NCBI GenBank assembly: GCA_043228905.1
Contig: JBHGNT010000010.1
Span: 9,176,001 to 9,240,000 of the forward strand
DNA length: 64,000 nucleotides
DNA from: Azolla caroliniana
Taxonomy: Eukaryota; Polypodiophyta
Direction of reading: 5' to 3'
Positions 1 to 11,399 of this stretch are shown piece after piece (positions within the stretch are counted from its first letter, which is position 1; each line of letters starts with the position of its first letter). A program made the translations under genes and the position numbers. Under the pieces are notes generated by a model. It was not told the origin of the DNA. It did no database searches and saw only the letters and a list, made by a program, of their open reading frames with translations.

Positions 1-2
1 GA

Positions 3-182
3 ACCAGACGTCCTCGGGTGCCGGGTTTCAAAACAACTCAACGTGATGTGGAAGCAATATTGAAAATAAGGGAACGTGAGCTACACCGCCTAGAAGCCAT
101 GGCTAGGGCACTCTCTACATTGGAACCCACATCAAGACCCTTTGACCCCCCACTTCTTTTCGAGAGGCTTGGGTGGAAATAA
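3..182 (+). CDS. C-terminal tail of an unrecognised ORF (partial)
   Basis: An open frame of 59 codons enters at the left edge and ends at TAA 180-182. The peptide is charged (RERELHRLEAMARAL in the middle, then FDPPLLFERLGWK at the end), so a short amphipathic helix is plausible. No family was recognised. It could be the last exon of a host gene or the end of a mobile-element ORF; the next 140 bases are AT-rich and resemble a 3' untranslated region. Only its uninterrupted frame up to the window edge supports it. Confidence 0.3.
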   Translation, partial: TRRPRVPGFKTTQRDVEAILKIRERELHRLEAMARALSTLEPTSRPFDPPLLFERLGWK

Positions 183-326
183 AATTAGGCTTAGTGTATA
201 GTCACTTTCGAGTATACTACATATTGTACACTACTAGAACTCTTTTAGTTTAAGTTCTATTTTTTTTTACTTAATTTTATTTTTAGTTATGATGACTGGA
301 TAAATACTCTATTGTTGTAAACCAAT

Positions 327-366
327 TGTCTCATGGGCCAAATTTGGCCTTAGAAGACGTTAATAC

Positions 367-402
<36 letters not shown>

Positions 403-410
403 CTCTCTCT
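327..410 (+). mobile_element. 5'-truncated LINE 3' end with (TTTC)n tail
   Basis: About 45 bases starting GTCTCATGGGCCAAATTTGG match the 3' untranslated end of the LINE at 15181-19770 (GTCTCATAGGTCATATTTGA, near 19708). They are followed by a (TTTC)n/(TC)n tract, just as that LINE ends in (TATC)n. The same piece recurs at 22291-22335. This is the signature of a severely 5'-truncated target-primed insertion. Confidence 0.6.
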
Positions 411-499
411 GTGTGTCTATCTTGCTTATGCACATAGACAGGTTCTTCTTCATCACGAATGTTGCTTGCACTTCCGGATTGACGACCTTGTCCCCAACA
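411..499 (+). mobile_element. copia-1 5' LTR remnant
   Basis: The stretch just left of the copia-1 primer-binding site ends in CCAACA, the normal CA end of an LTR. The 5' part of the LTR, including its TG start and promoter, is missing; the LINE tail at 327-410 lies where it should be. The boundary on the left is therefore approximate. Confidence 0.45.
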
Positions 500-501
500 T
501 T

Positions 502-513
502 TGGTATCAGAGC
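502..513 (+). promoter_or_regulatory. copia-1 primer-binding site (initiator tRNA-Met)
   Basis: TGGTATCAGAGC is the exact complement of the 3' end of plant initiator tRNA-Met. It is the usual minus-strand primer site of plant Ty1/copia elements and sits 2 bases after the inferred LTR end. Confidence 0.85.
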
Positions 514-1183
514 GTTGGAGGTTCTTAAACCCGCTGCCGTCCGTCATCGTACACCACAACATTCTGTTTTTTGTAACTTCTTGAAGAACAGAGAAGAGAG
601 AAGACAAACAAAAAGCTCGCATCTCACTGTGTTAAATCACAAATTGGAGTAAGCTAGTCGACTGTACTCTATTCCTTTGATTGTAACTGCTTGAGGGGAG
701 CTCCTTGAGCAACAACCGACCCAATCGTGCTTCATTCGGTTAAACAACATCCGAATAGGTCACCGGATGCTATTCACCCGCTTGCTGTAACCACCCGTTG
801 CAGATTGGTCTTCAGGCAACAACCAAATTCATGCTTCACTCGGCTGATCGACATTCGAGAGGATCAGTTGGATCCGTCCCTCTCATCGCTGCAGTCATCC
901 GAAGCAGAATCGGCCCAAACAATCGGTTCCGTGTAATCAGTATTCAGCATACAATCGGAAGCTAACCGGGCTCACTCCGACTCAACAACATTTGGGAAGA
1001 CCAGCTGGTTCTGTCTCTCAAGTTACCGGAGTCACTCCGAGCAAGTTCAGCAACAAGTATCCGAAACCAAATCGACTCGGGTTCAAAACCAACTAGAACG
1101 ATATCGGGTGAGTTGACCGGCTGCACCCCACTAAGGTTCGTAGTCAACTCCGAACCGGGTCTTCCCAACCGAAACCGAATCAG

Positions 1184-1963
1184 ATGGCATCAACATCCAG
1201 CTCATCGGAAATGATTGTAAGGAGGTTCGACGGTTCGAACTTCAACTTCTGGAAGGAACAAATGCATGACTATCTCATAGTCAAGGGTCAGATAGACCCG
1301 ATTAAGAATGAAAATCCTCCAGAAGCATACTAGGCAAATGAGTGGCTAAAGCTGGACAGAATTGTCCGTACCACGATTCAGATGCACCTATCGGAGTCAA
1401 TGTACTTCATAGTGCAATCATGCACGACAACCTTTGAACCATGGAGAACACTATCGGAAACATATGAAAAGAAGGTCGCGGCAACGAAGATGTATCTGAT
1501 CCGGCGCCTCTACAACTTGTGGATGAAAGAATCCAATTTGGTTCAGGCACACCTCAACGACTATGAAAGCATAAACTCCCAAATCTCGTCTCATGGGACG
1601 GCAATCGAGGATGAACTCAAAGCAATGATACTCATGAGTAGTCTCCCCTCTTCATGGGAAACTTTCGTTACAACCGTGTGCAATGCTTCAACAACTGCCA
1701 TTAAGTACTCCGAAGTCACGAGCGCAATCCTGACTGAAGCAGCTCGGAGAAAGACTTTCACCAAAGACTCGGCAGATGAAGCTTACATAGTACAAGGTTC
1801 GACCGACCAATCGAACAACCAGGGAAGAAGTTCTTCCGGACCGCCGAACAATCAGCGAATCCGGAGCAAGTCCTAGGACAACCGAATTTTGAACTACTGC
1901 AAGAAACCAGGACACATCAAAGCCGACTGTTGGGCACTCAAAGCAAAAACCAACAAAGCTTAG
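1184..1963 (+). pseudogene. copia-1 gag
   Basis: Starts at ATG 1184 (MASTSSSSEMIVRRFDGSNF), a typical copia gag N-terminus with the substrate-like motif FDGSNFNFWK. The central gag fold (MYLIRRLYNLWMKE, ILMSSLPSSWETF) lies around 1480-1680. Near 1890-1930 is a zinc-knuckle remnant, YCKKPGHIKADC, whose first cysteine is lost. In-frame stops occur at about 1332 (TAG), 1874 (TAG) and 1961 (TAG). Gag would form the virus-like particle in the cytoplasm; this copy cannot. Confidence 0.8.
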
Positions 1964-3420
1964 AGAGCAGATCAAAAGAGTAGCCGGCATGAGGAGGTCA
2001 ACTACGTCGGCTCTTCAGCTGAAATTTTGACGACTGACCCGAACATACTGTCCATAGAGAACCCAGTCAAATTAGAAGTTCTACTTACGACTGAGGAATC
2101 GAGCACATGGCTCTTGGACTCGGGCGCATCGTATCATGTGACACCTCACCGATTTCAGTTTTGGCAACACTCGGATTGGCACTCTGACACAGTTTGAGTC
2201 GGAAACTCGCAACACTGTGCTATAATCGAAATCGGCACCATAGAGCTCAACCTTCCGGGCGGCTCTACACTCGTACTACACAATGTCCGACATGTTCCTG
2301 AGCTCTCAAGACCCTTGATCTTAGTTGGACAACTTGAGGAAGACGACATCCGTGTTGGGTTCTCATCAGGAGGGTGGACACTCCACAAAGGGAGCCTCCT
2401 CCTTGCTCGAGGACCAAAGGTACATTGCTTGTATCCTTTATATGTCACACTCAAAGAGGGTGACTTATTTTTGGTTGATATCCCCATGTCATCGTTATGG
2501 CACGAGCGACTTGGACACCTCAGCAAGGCCAGCATAACGCACCTATCCAAAGTCGGTTACATCCCCAAACTCTTCTTCTTGGATCACCAATTCCGTGAGC
2601 ATTGCCAGTACAACAAACAGGTAGCCACATCACACCCGACATCAACACCAAAAGAATCGAGTCCCCTCGATTTGGTCCACTCGGACGTCTGTGGCCCAAT
2701 GCCACATCAGTCTCTCGGTGGTGCTTCGTATTTCGTCAGTTTTATTAACAACTCGACTCGGAAGGTGTGGGCTTACCCCATCAGAACCAAAGATTGGGTG
2801 TTCTCGATCTTCTCCAAATGGCTTGCAATGGTTGAAAATTAGACCAGTCGGAAACTGAAATGTCTCTGAACCGACAACGGAGGGGAATTCAAGTCTGAAG
2901 AATTCGTCAAATTTTTCCGGGAACGCAACATTCAACGTGAATATACGGCACCTGATAGTCCGGAGTAGAACGGAATTGCAGAACGCATGAATCGGACGAT
3001 TCAAGAACGTGTAGTATCCATGCTCCATCACTCCGGACTGTCGGATGGCTTCTGGACGGAGGCTCTACTTACGGCAATACACATAATAAATATGTCGCCA
3101 AGTAGACCTCTAGGACTTCAAATACCTCAGGAAATATGGACCAGCAGTAAGCCGAATTATGACAAGCTGAGGATCTTCGGTTGCGAAGCATATGCCCTCA
3201 TACCGAAAGAGGACCGTCCGAAACTCGAACCAAGATCAAGGAAATGTGTTTTCCTTGGGTATGGACCCGACGACGAGATCGGATACCAACTCTGGGACCC
3301 CGAGCACAGACAACTCGTCTGAAGTTCGGACGTCGTGTTCAATGAGTTGGTCATGCATAAAACGGCCGAAAGGCCTATTGAAGTCCGAAGGGTAATATAA
3401 CCCTTCATGACACGAGATCG
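1964..3420 (+). pseudogene. copia-1 protease and integrase
   Basis: Continues in the gag frame. The aspartic protease motif LLDSGASYHVTP is intact near 2116-2150. The integrase zinc region (WHERLGHLSKAS) is at about 2499-2535, with CRYG/K replaced by QYNK. The core has LVHSDVCGP, a TDNGGEF box near 2872-2892, and NGIAERMNRTIQERV near 2971-3012. Stops at TV*VGN, VEN*T, KCL*T and SPE*NG break the frame. Many correspond to CAG, CGA or TGG codons altered by a C-to-T or G-to-A change. Confidence 0.85.
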
Positions 3421-3599
3421 GTTTCACGGGTAACCGACAACTCTTGCACCATATCCACCGATTCGGCACAACCGAATGGCTCAGCTTCCGACCATCCGAC
3501 ATCGACACCTGGTGCGACTAGTCTAGTCATAACTCGCAGATCCGAGAGACTGTCGCAACCTCCGAAGAGGTACTCTCCCAGAATTTTCTTTACCGACGT

Positions 3600-4837
3600 C
3601 TTACGAAGAAGCATCAACATCTGCCAATTCAGCCACATGGCATCTGGTGATGGAGTCAGAAATGCACTCCATTCGGGCAAACAAGACTTGGGACTTGGTC
3701 GAATTACTGACGAATCGACGTGCTCTTCCGTGTAAGTGGGTCTATTGACTCGACCAACCCAAAGTACAAGGCCAGATTAGTTGCAAAGGGATTTTGACAA
3801 GAATATGGCGTTGCCTTCGACGAAATCTTTTCACCAGTGGTGAAAATGACAACCCTTCGTTTCATGCTTCGCATTGTGGCCATCGACAACTTGGAGCTGA
3901 TTTAGCTAGATGTAAAAACGACATTCCTCCACGGTGACCTACAGGAGGAAATCTATATGGAGCAGCCAAAAGGCTTTGTGGCATCCGGCCAGGAACATCT
4001 AGTCTGCCGACTCAAGAAGAGTCTCTACAGCCTGAAACAGGCACCCCGACAGTGGTACCAGAAGTTCGATGACTTCATCCAATCGGTCGGCTTCTCAAAG
4101 AGCGATGATGACCACTGTCTCTTCACCAAAACAGCTCAAGCCGGGTCTCCTGTCTTCCTCATCATCTACGTGGATGACATGCTACTCTCTGGTCGGCATG
4201 CCGGAGAGCTCATCGAACTCGTTCGAAAACTGCGGTTGAAGTTTGCCATGAAGGGCCTCGGTCCGGTAAGACACATACTTGGTATGAAGATTAACCGACA
4301 TTGCGATAAACGACAACTTTTCTTGTCTCAAACCGACTACATCGGACATGTCTTGGAACGCTTCAACATGCACTCGGCCAAGTCTGCTTCGACCCCGCTC
4401 CCCATTAACCTTCGGCTATCTCAACGAGACTACCCGACATCAGGTCTGGAGGGGGAAGATATGAAGTTGGTACTGTATGCACCGGTAGTCGGCTCCCTTA
4501 TGTACACAATGGTCGCAACACGGCCTGATATTTCTCACGTTGTAGGAGTCGTCAGCAGATTCATGCACAACCAAGGCTGATCGCACTGGAATGCAGTCAA
4601 GCATGTGTTTAGATATCGAGCTGGCACAAAAGACCACGACATTCTTTTTGGTCCGAACTCAACCTCAGGTGTAGTCGGTTACACCGACTCGGACTTCGCC
4701 GGCTGCCTGGACAGTCGGAAATCAACAACCAGATACTGTTTCAAATTCGGCAATGGAGCAATCTCATGGAAGTCGAAACTTCAGGAGTGCACAGCCACCT
4801 CAACGATTGAAGTGGAATATGTAGCTACATCCGACGT
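3600..4837 (+). pseudogene. copia-1 reverse transcriptase and RNase H N-terminal part
   Basis: RT of the copia type, shifted in frame relative to gag-integrase. Landmarks are KARLVAKGF, the TTFLHGDLQEEIYMEQPKGF block near 3917-3975, [16 protein letters not shown] near 4012-4060, and the catalytic YVDD at 4167-4178, which is intact. RNase H begins at about 4660 (GYTDSDFAGCLDSRKSTT) and includes LQECTATSTIEVEYVA. It stops at 4837, where the gypsy element is inserted. TAG and TGA stops interrupt it. Confidence 0.85.
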
Positions 4838-5246
4838 TGTTACCGATTAGGAACACGGTCTTCGGTCAGTCCTTCGACCTACACCTCCAAGTGATTGTGG
4901 AACAACGAATGGGGCGTCTATGCGTAATGCATAGGGGAACGTTCCCTGTAACCTATCAGCGTATAAGGGAGACGGCTACAACCGACTCCTTAGCAATGGT
5001 TACACTTACGTTCTTACACGCTCAAGTATTCCAGACACACGGTAGATTAGCCGTAGCTATACACAGACTTTCAGAGAAGATAGAATTCTATTACGGTACG
5101 CTTCGTTACATTCTAAAATTACACGCTCCCTTTATCAGAGGTTTTCTACCCTTTATATACACAGGGTCTATTTAGCCATTCACACTTCCTGCGTGGACCG
5201 TTACATGCGTTATGATCTTATATTATTTCTTATTCCTACACTCTTG
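4838..5246 (-). repeat. gypsy 3' LTR (left copy)
   Basis: Aligns with 12933-13341. On the plus strand it begins TGTTACCGATTAGG after the target duplication. It lacks the last ~29 bases seen in the other LTR, diverging after CTCTTG at 5246, so the start of the 3' LTR in element orientation has been lost or replaced. A TATATAAAG box reads on the minus strand near 5150-5158. Confidence 0.88.
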
Positions 5247-5695
5247 CATCGTGGTGTGGCTCCCCTGTTTGGTCGGAATGGTTTCTCCCGGTGTCGCTGT
5301 CATCGTGTGTGGGCGGTCTGGGTACGGTGGGCTCTTCTTGAGTTAATGGGTTGGGCTTCGCCGTCGTCGTGCTTGCGGTCAGCCACGGCTCTATCTTAAT
5401 CGTTACTTCCTCCGTGGTGTCGGCCGTCTTTGTACGTTCCGGGGAGTGGGGCTGCGATTCCGCCTGGCTCGCACCGTTCTCTGTGTGGTCTGACGATAGC
5501 GTGGGCTCGTGCGGATGAAGCTCCTCTTGGGCAATGGTTTCGTTGTACTGTGGGGGATTCCGCTCGTCGGTGCACACTGTTCACCGTCGTTGTAATTTCT
5601 GGTGATCCGGCCTAAGGTTCCTCTTATTCGGCCGTGCCCGGAATTGGCGTCGCACTGGATTCCTCATTTGTTCGCGTGTTGTCGGCTTGTATGAT
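5247..5695 (-). other. gypsy spacer between accessory ORF and 3' LTR
   Basis: About 450 bases, GC-rich. On the minus strand it has a 113-codon frame (5577-5236) rich in Pro, Thr, Glu and His, of low complexity, running into the LTR. No conserved domain was seen. It may be non-coding or the decayed end of the accessory region. Confidence 0.3.
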
Positions 5696-8115
5696 CTAGT
5701 GAAATAGCTCCTCCTGGATTTCACTAAAATCATCTAAGAGTTGCGCGAGTTCTTCGGAGTGTTGGTCTACTAGCGCACGATAGTCTTGCACTAGGTCCTC
5801 TCGTACGGCCGCAATGCTCACCTCATTTAGTTTATAGAAACCTCGGCCGTCTTTTCGCCGTTCTCCCAATCCGCACAATACGTGTGCAATTCCGCTGCTT
5901 GGGTTGCCCACACCATCCATACTTTGTCTAGCGTCGTTTTCAATTGCGCTATGAACCTCTCCCGATTTGTTTGGAGAAGGATACGCACGTTATCTGTGAT
6001 GGCTTGGCAAAGGTTGCATGCGTCCTCCATCGACTTCTGGAGGTTTGCAATTTCTTGTTGTCTAACCGTCGCCGCTTCTTCGTACGTGGCCTTCAAGCCC
6101 GCCCACAGCTGGGATTCCTTTGCATGTTGTTCTTCTAATTTCCCCATTTCATTGTTTAGGCGGATTTCGAGTTGATGCCTTCTTTCTTGTTCGACCACCA
6201 GCTGCTCGTCGAACCATACCTTCTTTTTCTCTAATAAGGCCCGAAGTCCTGCGATTGTCGCCTCCGATTTCTTCAGTTCATCCCGTAATTGCGTGTTTTC
6301 GTCTTTTGTCCGGATGTACTGAGCTACCTCCGTAGCGAGTTTCTCTTCAAGGGTTTTTACTGCCTTCCGGCCGTTAGCCTGGATCTCCTTTTCTCTGTCT
6401 GAGGATTGGCACAGTTCAGCTCGAAGGCGGTCAATTTCTGATTCCGCAAGTTGCATGACCCTTTTCGCTTTCGAGGCGATGGCGGTCTGAGCCTCAATTT
6501 CTTCCTTCAAAGAGTCGATGGCGTGGTTTGGTGGCGGAGTTGCGTGTTGCACCGTAGTCGCGTTAGCTTCCAACTCCGCGATGCGTTCGTTGGCTTTTTG
6601 CAGCTCGACTTGGGTCATTTTCACCTTCTTCTAGACATTCTTATTTTTAATTGCCATCTCCTTAACGCCCATGTTGAACTTTGCCAGTTCCCAATGGACT
6701 TCGACCAGGGCCGTGTTTAATGGGGGTAGCTCCATCCCCACTCGGCGTACCCCGGCGTTCCTCTGTCTGCCGACCCTAGCTAGCCGGTCCTCATCGTCGC
6801 TCTCCGCCGTTTGTGTCAGAGCGCGCTCGATCATCTGGCGCTCTGCGTGCTCCTCGGCCATTCATTGGGAGGCTTTTATCTATTGTGTTGCCAGGAATTC
6901 CATGATCTCAAAAGAGGTTCCGAATTGTAAGAGGGCGCTGAACTCATGGGCCGTATCTGGGATATCTAGATATGCCAACACCTCGCTTTCCGTCGTCAAT
7001 ACGGCTTTCCCTCGTTGGGACTAGGTCGTAATGATCGGTCGTGGCTCCCGGATGATTTTGAAGGTGGTATTGTGCTCCGTAGCTGCGGAGCCATCGCCGT
7101 CGGTCGTTGTCTCTGCCGTTGTGGGGACGTCTTTGACCAATCCCCGCCCATCTTTCCTGTCCAATCTACGTCGTTTCGGTCTGGGGCTATCCTATCGTGT
7201 TTCGGTGTCTGGCTCTGGGGCTGTTGCCACGGAACGTGTCGGTTGTTCCTCCTGCGTTGTTCGTGTGTCTGGCTAGGCGGGAGGTGTTGTCCACGTCTCT
7301 GGCTGGGCAAGTTGGGGTTCCTCTTCCCACTCTGGGGCCGCTAACTCCGCTAACCTGCGTTTCGCGGATCGGGGCGGGGGCGTGGGTCGGCTGGGCTGTG
7401 GTGCCGGTAGGCCTCAGGGCGGGAATAGTACCGTAAGGTACTGTTGTATGATCGGCCTGAGCTTTTTTCCTGCCTGATATGCATGCAGGCCTTCCCGTAA
7501 CGTCGGCCCTGTGATGATCCCTCAATCAACCGCACATCCTTCAAAGGTATCGATAATGATGCTCGCCTTCTGCTTAGGCATCCCATATGCGTTGACATGT
7601 ACGCAACTGACCTCTAACAGGAACCTGGCAACTTCCCGGAAGAAGGGATCTGGGATCTGTTTCGTTCTATAGGGCTTGGCGAAGGAGGAATATGGCCCGA
7701 AATATCACTGCAGCGCCTCTGCAGGAGGGATTTCGAAATGCCTTTCGCCTAGCGATGACAGGTCCAACTTTTTCCGGATGGAAGAGTTGGTGACCGTATC
7801 GATGTTCAGCTTCCTGGCAATGTCCATGCCATCTGGGTGTGGGGGTTCCTTTGCAACCCGGATGTACCCATCCAGGCGTTTCTCCACGAGCCATCAGCGT
7901 AAGGCAGTAGAGATGAAGATCGGCATTGCCAGAGTAGGTTCGTGGGAAGGAGACTGGTGGTTGCGGTGGGCTGGAGCTCTGTGATAGGATGGAGGAGAAG
8001 GTGAGGGGGGGGAGCGATGGGAGCGCTAATAGTTAGAAGGTGGGTTTCTGTTTTGTGCAGAAGATCTTCTATTTCCATCTTTTTGTGGCTTAGGGTTCAT
8101 TGGGCGGTGAGCCAT
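5696..8115 (-). pseudogene. gypsy accessory ORF, coiled-coil protein, broken
   Basis: Begins at ATG 8115 (MAHRPMNPKPQKDGN), 100 bases after the integrase frame ends, and can be followed in one minus-strand frame to about 5840, then in another to a stop at 5696. Five or more stops interrupt it (near 8025, 7893, 7703, 7523, 7411). The N-terminal part is Pro/Ser/His-rich; the middle contains RRLDGYIRVAKEPPHPDGMD-like sequence and SLGERHFEIPPAEALQ. The last ~265 codons (6624-5827) are open and strongly coiled-coil, with heptads such as ELQKANERIAELEANA and LRDELKKSEATIAGLRALL. The position, between integrase and 3' LTR, is where plant gypsy elements carry env-like or other extra ORFs. No transmembrane segment was seen, so an envelope role is not supported. 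The family was not recognised. Confidence 0.6.
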
Positions 8116-8216
8116 CGTGGTGCCGCGTGTTCTTGAACTAGGAGTCTGTGCATGCATTTAGTCCTTTTAATAGTCGCTATCTTCTCTCTTTTTTGTCTTT
8201 TTTTTTCTCGTAACGG

Positions 8217-9167
8217 TTATATACAGCCTATTTTTACATTATGGTACAAGTGGGGCCGCCCATTTACGCCGTGGGTTCTCCGGCTTTGTCCTTGTTTGGC
8301 GGTGAATGGGTTAGGTGGCGTAGAGCCTAGGTAAGGTTTAAGGCGAAACCCATTCACCTTTTGCCGTACTACTTCCCCGGCCAGCGTACCTAGTTGGAAT
8401 GTGCCTTGTTCCGCTCTAATTATCCAGTATGGGCCAGTCCAGCAGAAGCGTAACTTCCCTGGCATATGGCCCATGCGGGTTTGGAAAACCAGCACTGCCC
8501 GACCGACGGCAAACTCCTTTTCCCTTGCGTTCCGATGTCGATCCACAAACGCTTTACGTCGTCGTTGTTCCTACTCCAACACAGCCATGCTGTGTACGCG
8601 TTTTTCCCCGAGTTCGAGTAGCTGGTGGAGCCATACCTCCTCCGACTTGGCTTCCGATAGTCGGTCCCGTACCTAAATTCGCAAACTGGGTACCTGAAAT
8701 TCGACAGGCATCACAGCCTCCAGCCCAAACGCTAGTCGAAACGGTGTTGATTGTATGCTTGTTTTGTAGCTGGTTCTGTACGCCCATAACGCACTCTGTA
8801 ATTTGGTATCCCAGTCCGTTCTATTTTCATTGACGATTTTCTTCAAGATGGTATGCAACGTCTTGTTGGTGGATTCCGCTAACCCATTCGCCTGTGGATA
8901 ATATGGCGTACTCTTTTTATGGACTACGGCGTAATGTTGTGTTTCTCCATTCTCGAGTTTGTTCAAAAAATCTGCCACTGCGTGTTGCGTCCCTAGTCGG
9001 TGCTGGATTACGAAAACGAATGCTTGGAGCAGCAGCAGCATCCATCGGGCCAATTTTCCTGTCAGGGCTTGATTCTCCACCAAATATAGCACCGCCGAAT
9101 GATCCACGTGGAACGTGAATTTCCTCCCTAGTAAATAATGCCGGAATTTATTGATGTTGTAGATCAT
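8217..9167 (-). pseudogene. gypsy RNase H C-part joined to integrase C-part (internal deletion)
   Basis: RNase H reads FHVDHSAVLYLVENQALTGK and ends QHAVADFLNKLENGE. It then passes within about ten residues into the last third of an integrase core (STPYYPQANGLAESTNKTLH, with the third acidic residue, Glu, of the catalytic triad). The HHCC zinc domain and the first two catalytic aspartates, some 250 residues, are absent. The C-terminal GPY/F module follows (GKLRFCWTGPYWIIRAEQG, around 8440-8480). The deletion makes this copy unable to integrate by itself. Confidence 0.8.
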
Positions 9168-11312
9168 CCCTAGCGCCTCCCACTCCGTTGTGGAATAGTT
9201 ACGCTATGTTGTTGATAATTTGCGACTAGCGTAGTACACTGGCCGGTACTAGTTTGGTTCGGTGAGCTGCATTAGTGCACTTCCTATTGCTATGTCTGAG
9301 GCATCGACGAACACGTGGAATGGCTTCACCCAAACTGGTGGTTGTACGACGGGAGCCTACGTGAGCATTATCTTAAGTGCCTCATAGGCCTTGTCCTCCG
9401 TTGTTGTCCATTGGAAGGGAGTCTGATGTATGGCAGCATGTGACCGCGTGGCGAAGTCCGCCAAATATCATATCATCCGACTATGCCACCGTATTTGTCC
9501 TAAAAACCGGCCGAGTGATTTCGTGTTTGTCGGAGTTTTGGCTTGCGTAATCGCGGAGATCTTGTTCGAATCGACCGCTATTCCCTCCTTGCTGACTATA
9601 TGGCCCAGGAGAGTCCCGCTGGCCACGCCGAAAGCACATTTCGCGGGATTTAGGCTTAAGCGTGTGGTGCGGCAACGTTCCAAGCACAGTTGTAGGTGCG
9701 TAAAATGGTCTATGGTTCTCCCATGTACCGCAAAGTCGTCTAAAAAACCTTGCATGAACGCCGGAATGTATTCCCCAAAGATCTCCGTAATTGTTCGTTG
9801 AAATGTTGTCGGCGCCGTCTTTAGCCCGAACATCATGATGACTGCCACATAGACTCCCCAGTCCGTGACAAATGACGTCTTTTCTTGGTCCTCGGGATGC
9901 ATGCGTACCTGGTTATATCCACTGAAGCCATCTAAAAAACTGTACATCTCATGTCCTGCAACGACATCCAGTATGCTATTGGTGAAGGGTAAAGGGAATG
10001 CGTTCGTAATGGTTAAGGCGTTTAATTTTCGGTAATCCACGCATACCCGTATTTTGCCGTTTTTCTTTGGAACGACCACTATCGGGCTTAACCAGGTGGT
10101 TTGTTTAACTAGTCGTATGAACCCCGCCTTCAGGAATTTGTCAATTTCTTCTTTTACGCGGGTTGTGTAGTTCGAGTTCATGCGGTAGTGACGCTGCTGG
10201 ACGGGTTTTGCGTCGGTTGCTAAATTGATCTTATGCTGATAGAACTTGGGATCTAATCCCTTCATGTCCTCGTGAGCCCAAGAGAACACATCTTTATATT
10301 TCGTGAGTAGTGCGATCATCGTGTTTCTCTGGTCCAGCCTTAATTCCTTTGCGATGGAGAGGAAATGGGGTTCCGACTCCGTACCCACATTTACTTCGTC
10401 CAAGGTAGAGGCGGTGACTCGTCGTGAAATTTCAATTTCCCTTTCGAATGCCACTCGTGCTCTGCTGAGTTCCAATAAGGACTCTGGGTTTGGTTTGTAA
10501 GCCTCGTTGTGGAGAATAGTGACCGTGGCATATTCTGCCGCGGTTGCGATGACGTTGATTTCGAACATCAGAATGATCCGTGGGTGCTCATCTAGGTATG
10601 CCTCTAATTCTGCATCCTCCACCCTAGCCAGCATATTTATATCTTCTGCGTATAATGGTGTTATACCCTTGGGTTGTGGCGTGCTTCCTTCCGTAGGTAC
10701 GCGAACCTTGGTGCGTCCGTGTCGGAAATTGATACACTTGTGTTGCCAGCTCTGCTTGATATTTGTTGTCCGAAGCCATGGTCTGCCCAGAAGCACTGGG
10801 TACGCCCCTGGGGTGTCCAAGGCAAGGACGACCGCCGAGATGTCGAAACGATGTCTGCCCACGATAATGCCTATCTTGCGAATTAAGCCCAATGGTCGTA
10901 CTGAGCGGGTATCTGCCATTCGGAGCTAGAATGGGCACGCCTCCCATTCTGAAATGCCTAACTACTCGCAAGTTTTCACGCTAATTACATTGACGCCTGA
11001 GCCGCCATCGATTATGCATCGATTATGTCCGTGTAATATTAATGTAATAGCCGGGTTGTGATGATCCACTACAGGCGGGCCGTCGCTAACATCTGTAAGG
11101 TTTGTGGCGACGCTGCCCGTCACCCGTTCTTCCATGGTCTGGCGGAAGCGTGGGACTAGCTGCAACAGCTTCTCCATTGTTAACATTATCTCGCAGCCCG
11201 CTAATGCCTGCCAAATGGGGTCTGGGACCGGTCCTTCCTCCTCTGCTTGCTCCCTCGTATTCGCGGACTCCTTTCGCATGCGCTCTGTATTGGTCGCGTT
11301 TGCTTTTTCCAC
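9168..11312 (-). pseudogene. gypsy protease and reverse transcriptase
   Basis: Protease: CIIDGGSGVNVIS (active site at plus-strand 10995-11009; DGGSG instead of the usual D-T/S-G), followed by LLGRPWLRTTNIKQSW. RT runs about 10300-9470: QRHYRMNSNYTTRVKEEIDK, VVVPKKNGKIRVCVDYRKLN, GFSGYNQVRMHPEDQEKTSF. The catalytic box FLDDF is at 9735-9746. RNase H begins near 9330-9290 (FHVFVDASDIAIGSALMQ) with stops in this segment. The open stretch 10919-9468 is the longest intact coding piece of the element (483 codons). Confidence 0.88.
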
Positions 11313-11399
11313 CCATGCCTGGGCTTGTCGTTGTATCTCATCTTGCGCAGCCCAATCAGCCGTTTTTGTTTGCTGGCGTGTTGTGACTTGCTGTACTTC

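Noticed and set aside
5882-7344. Plus-strand frames inside the gypsy accessory region
   Set aside because: Antisense shadows of the minus-strand coiled-coil ORF.
5696-8115. Envelope gene of an endogenous retrovirus
   Set aside because: Right place but no signal peptide, no membrane segment, and a coiled-coil character over most of its length.
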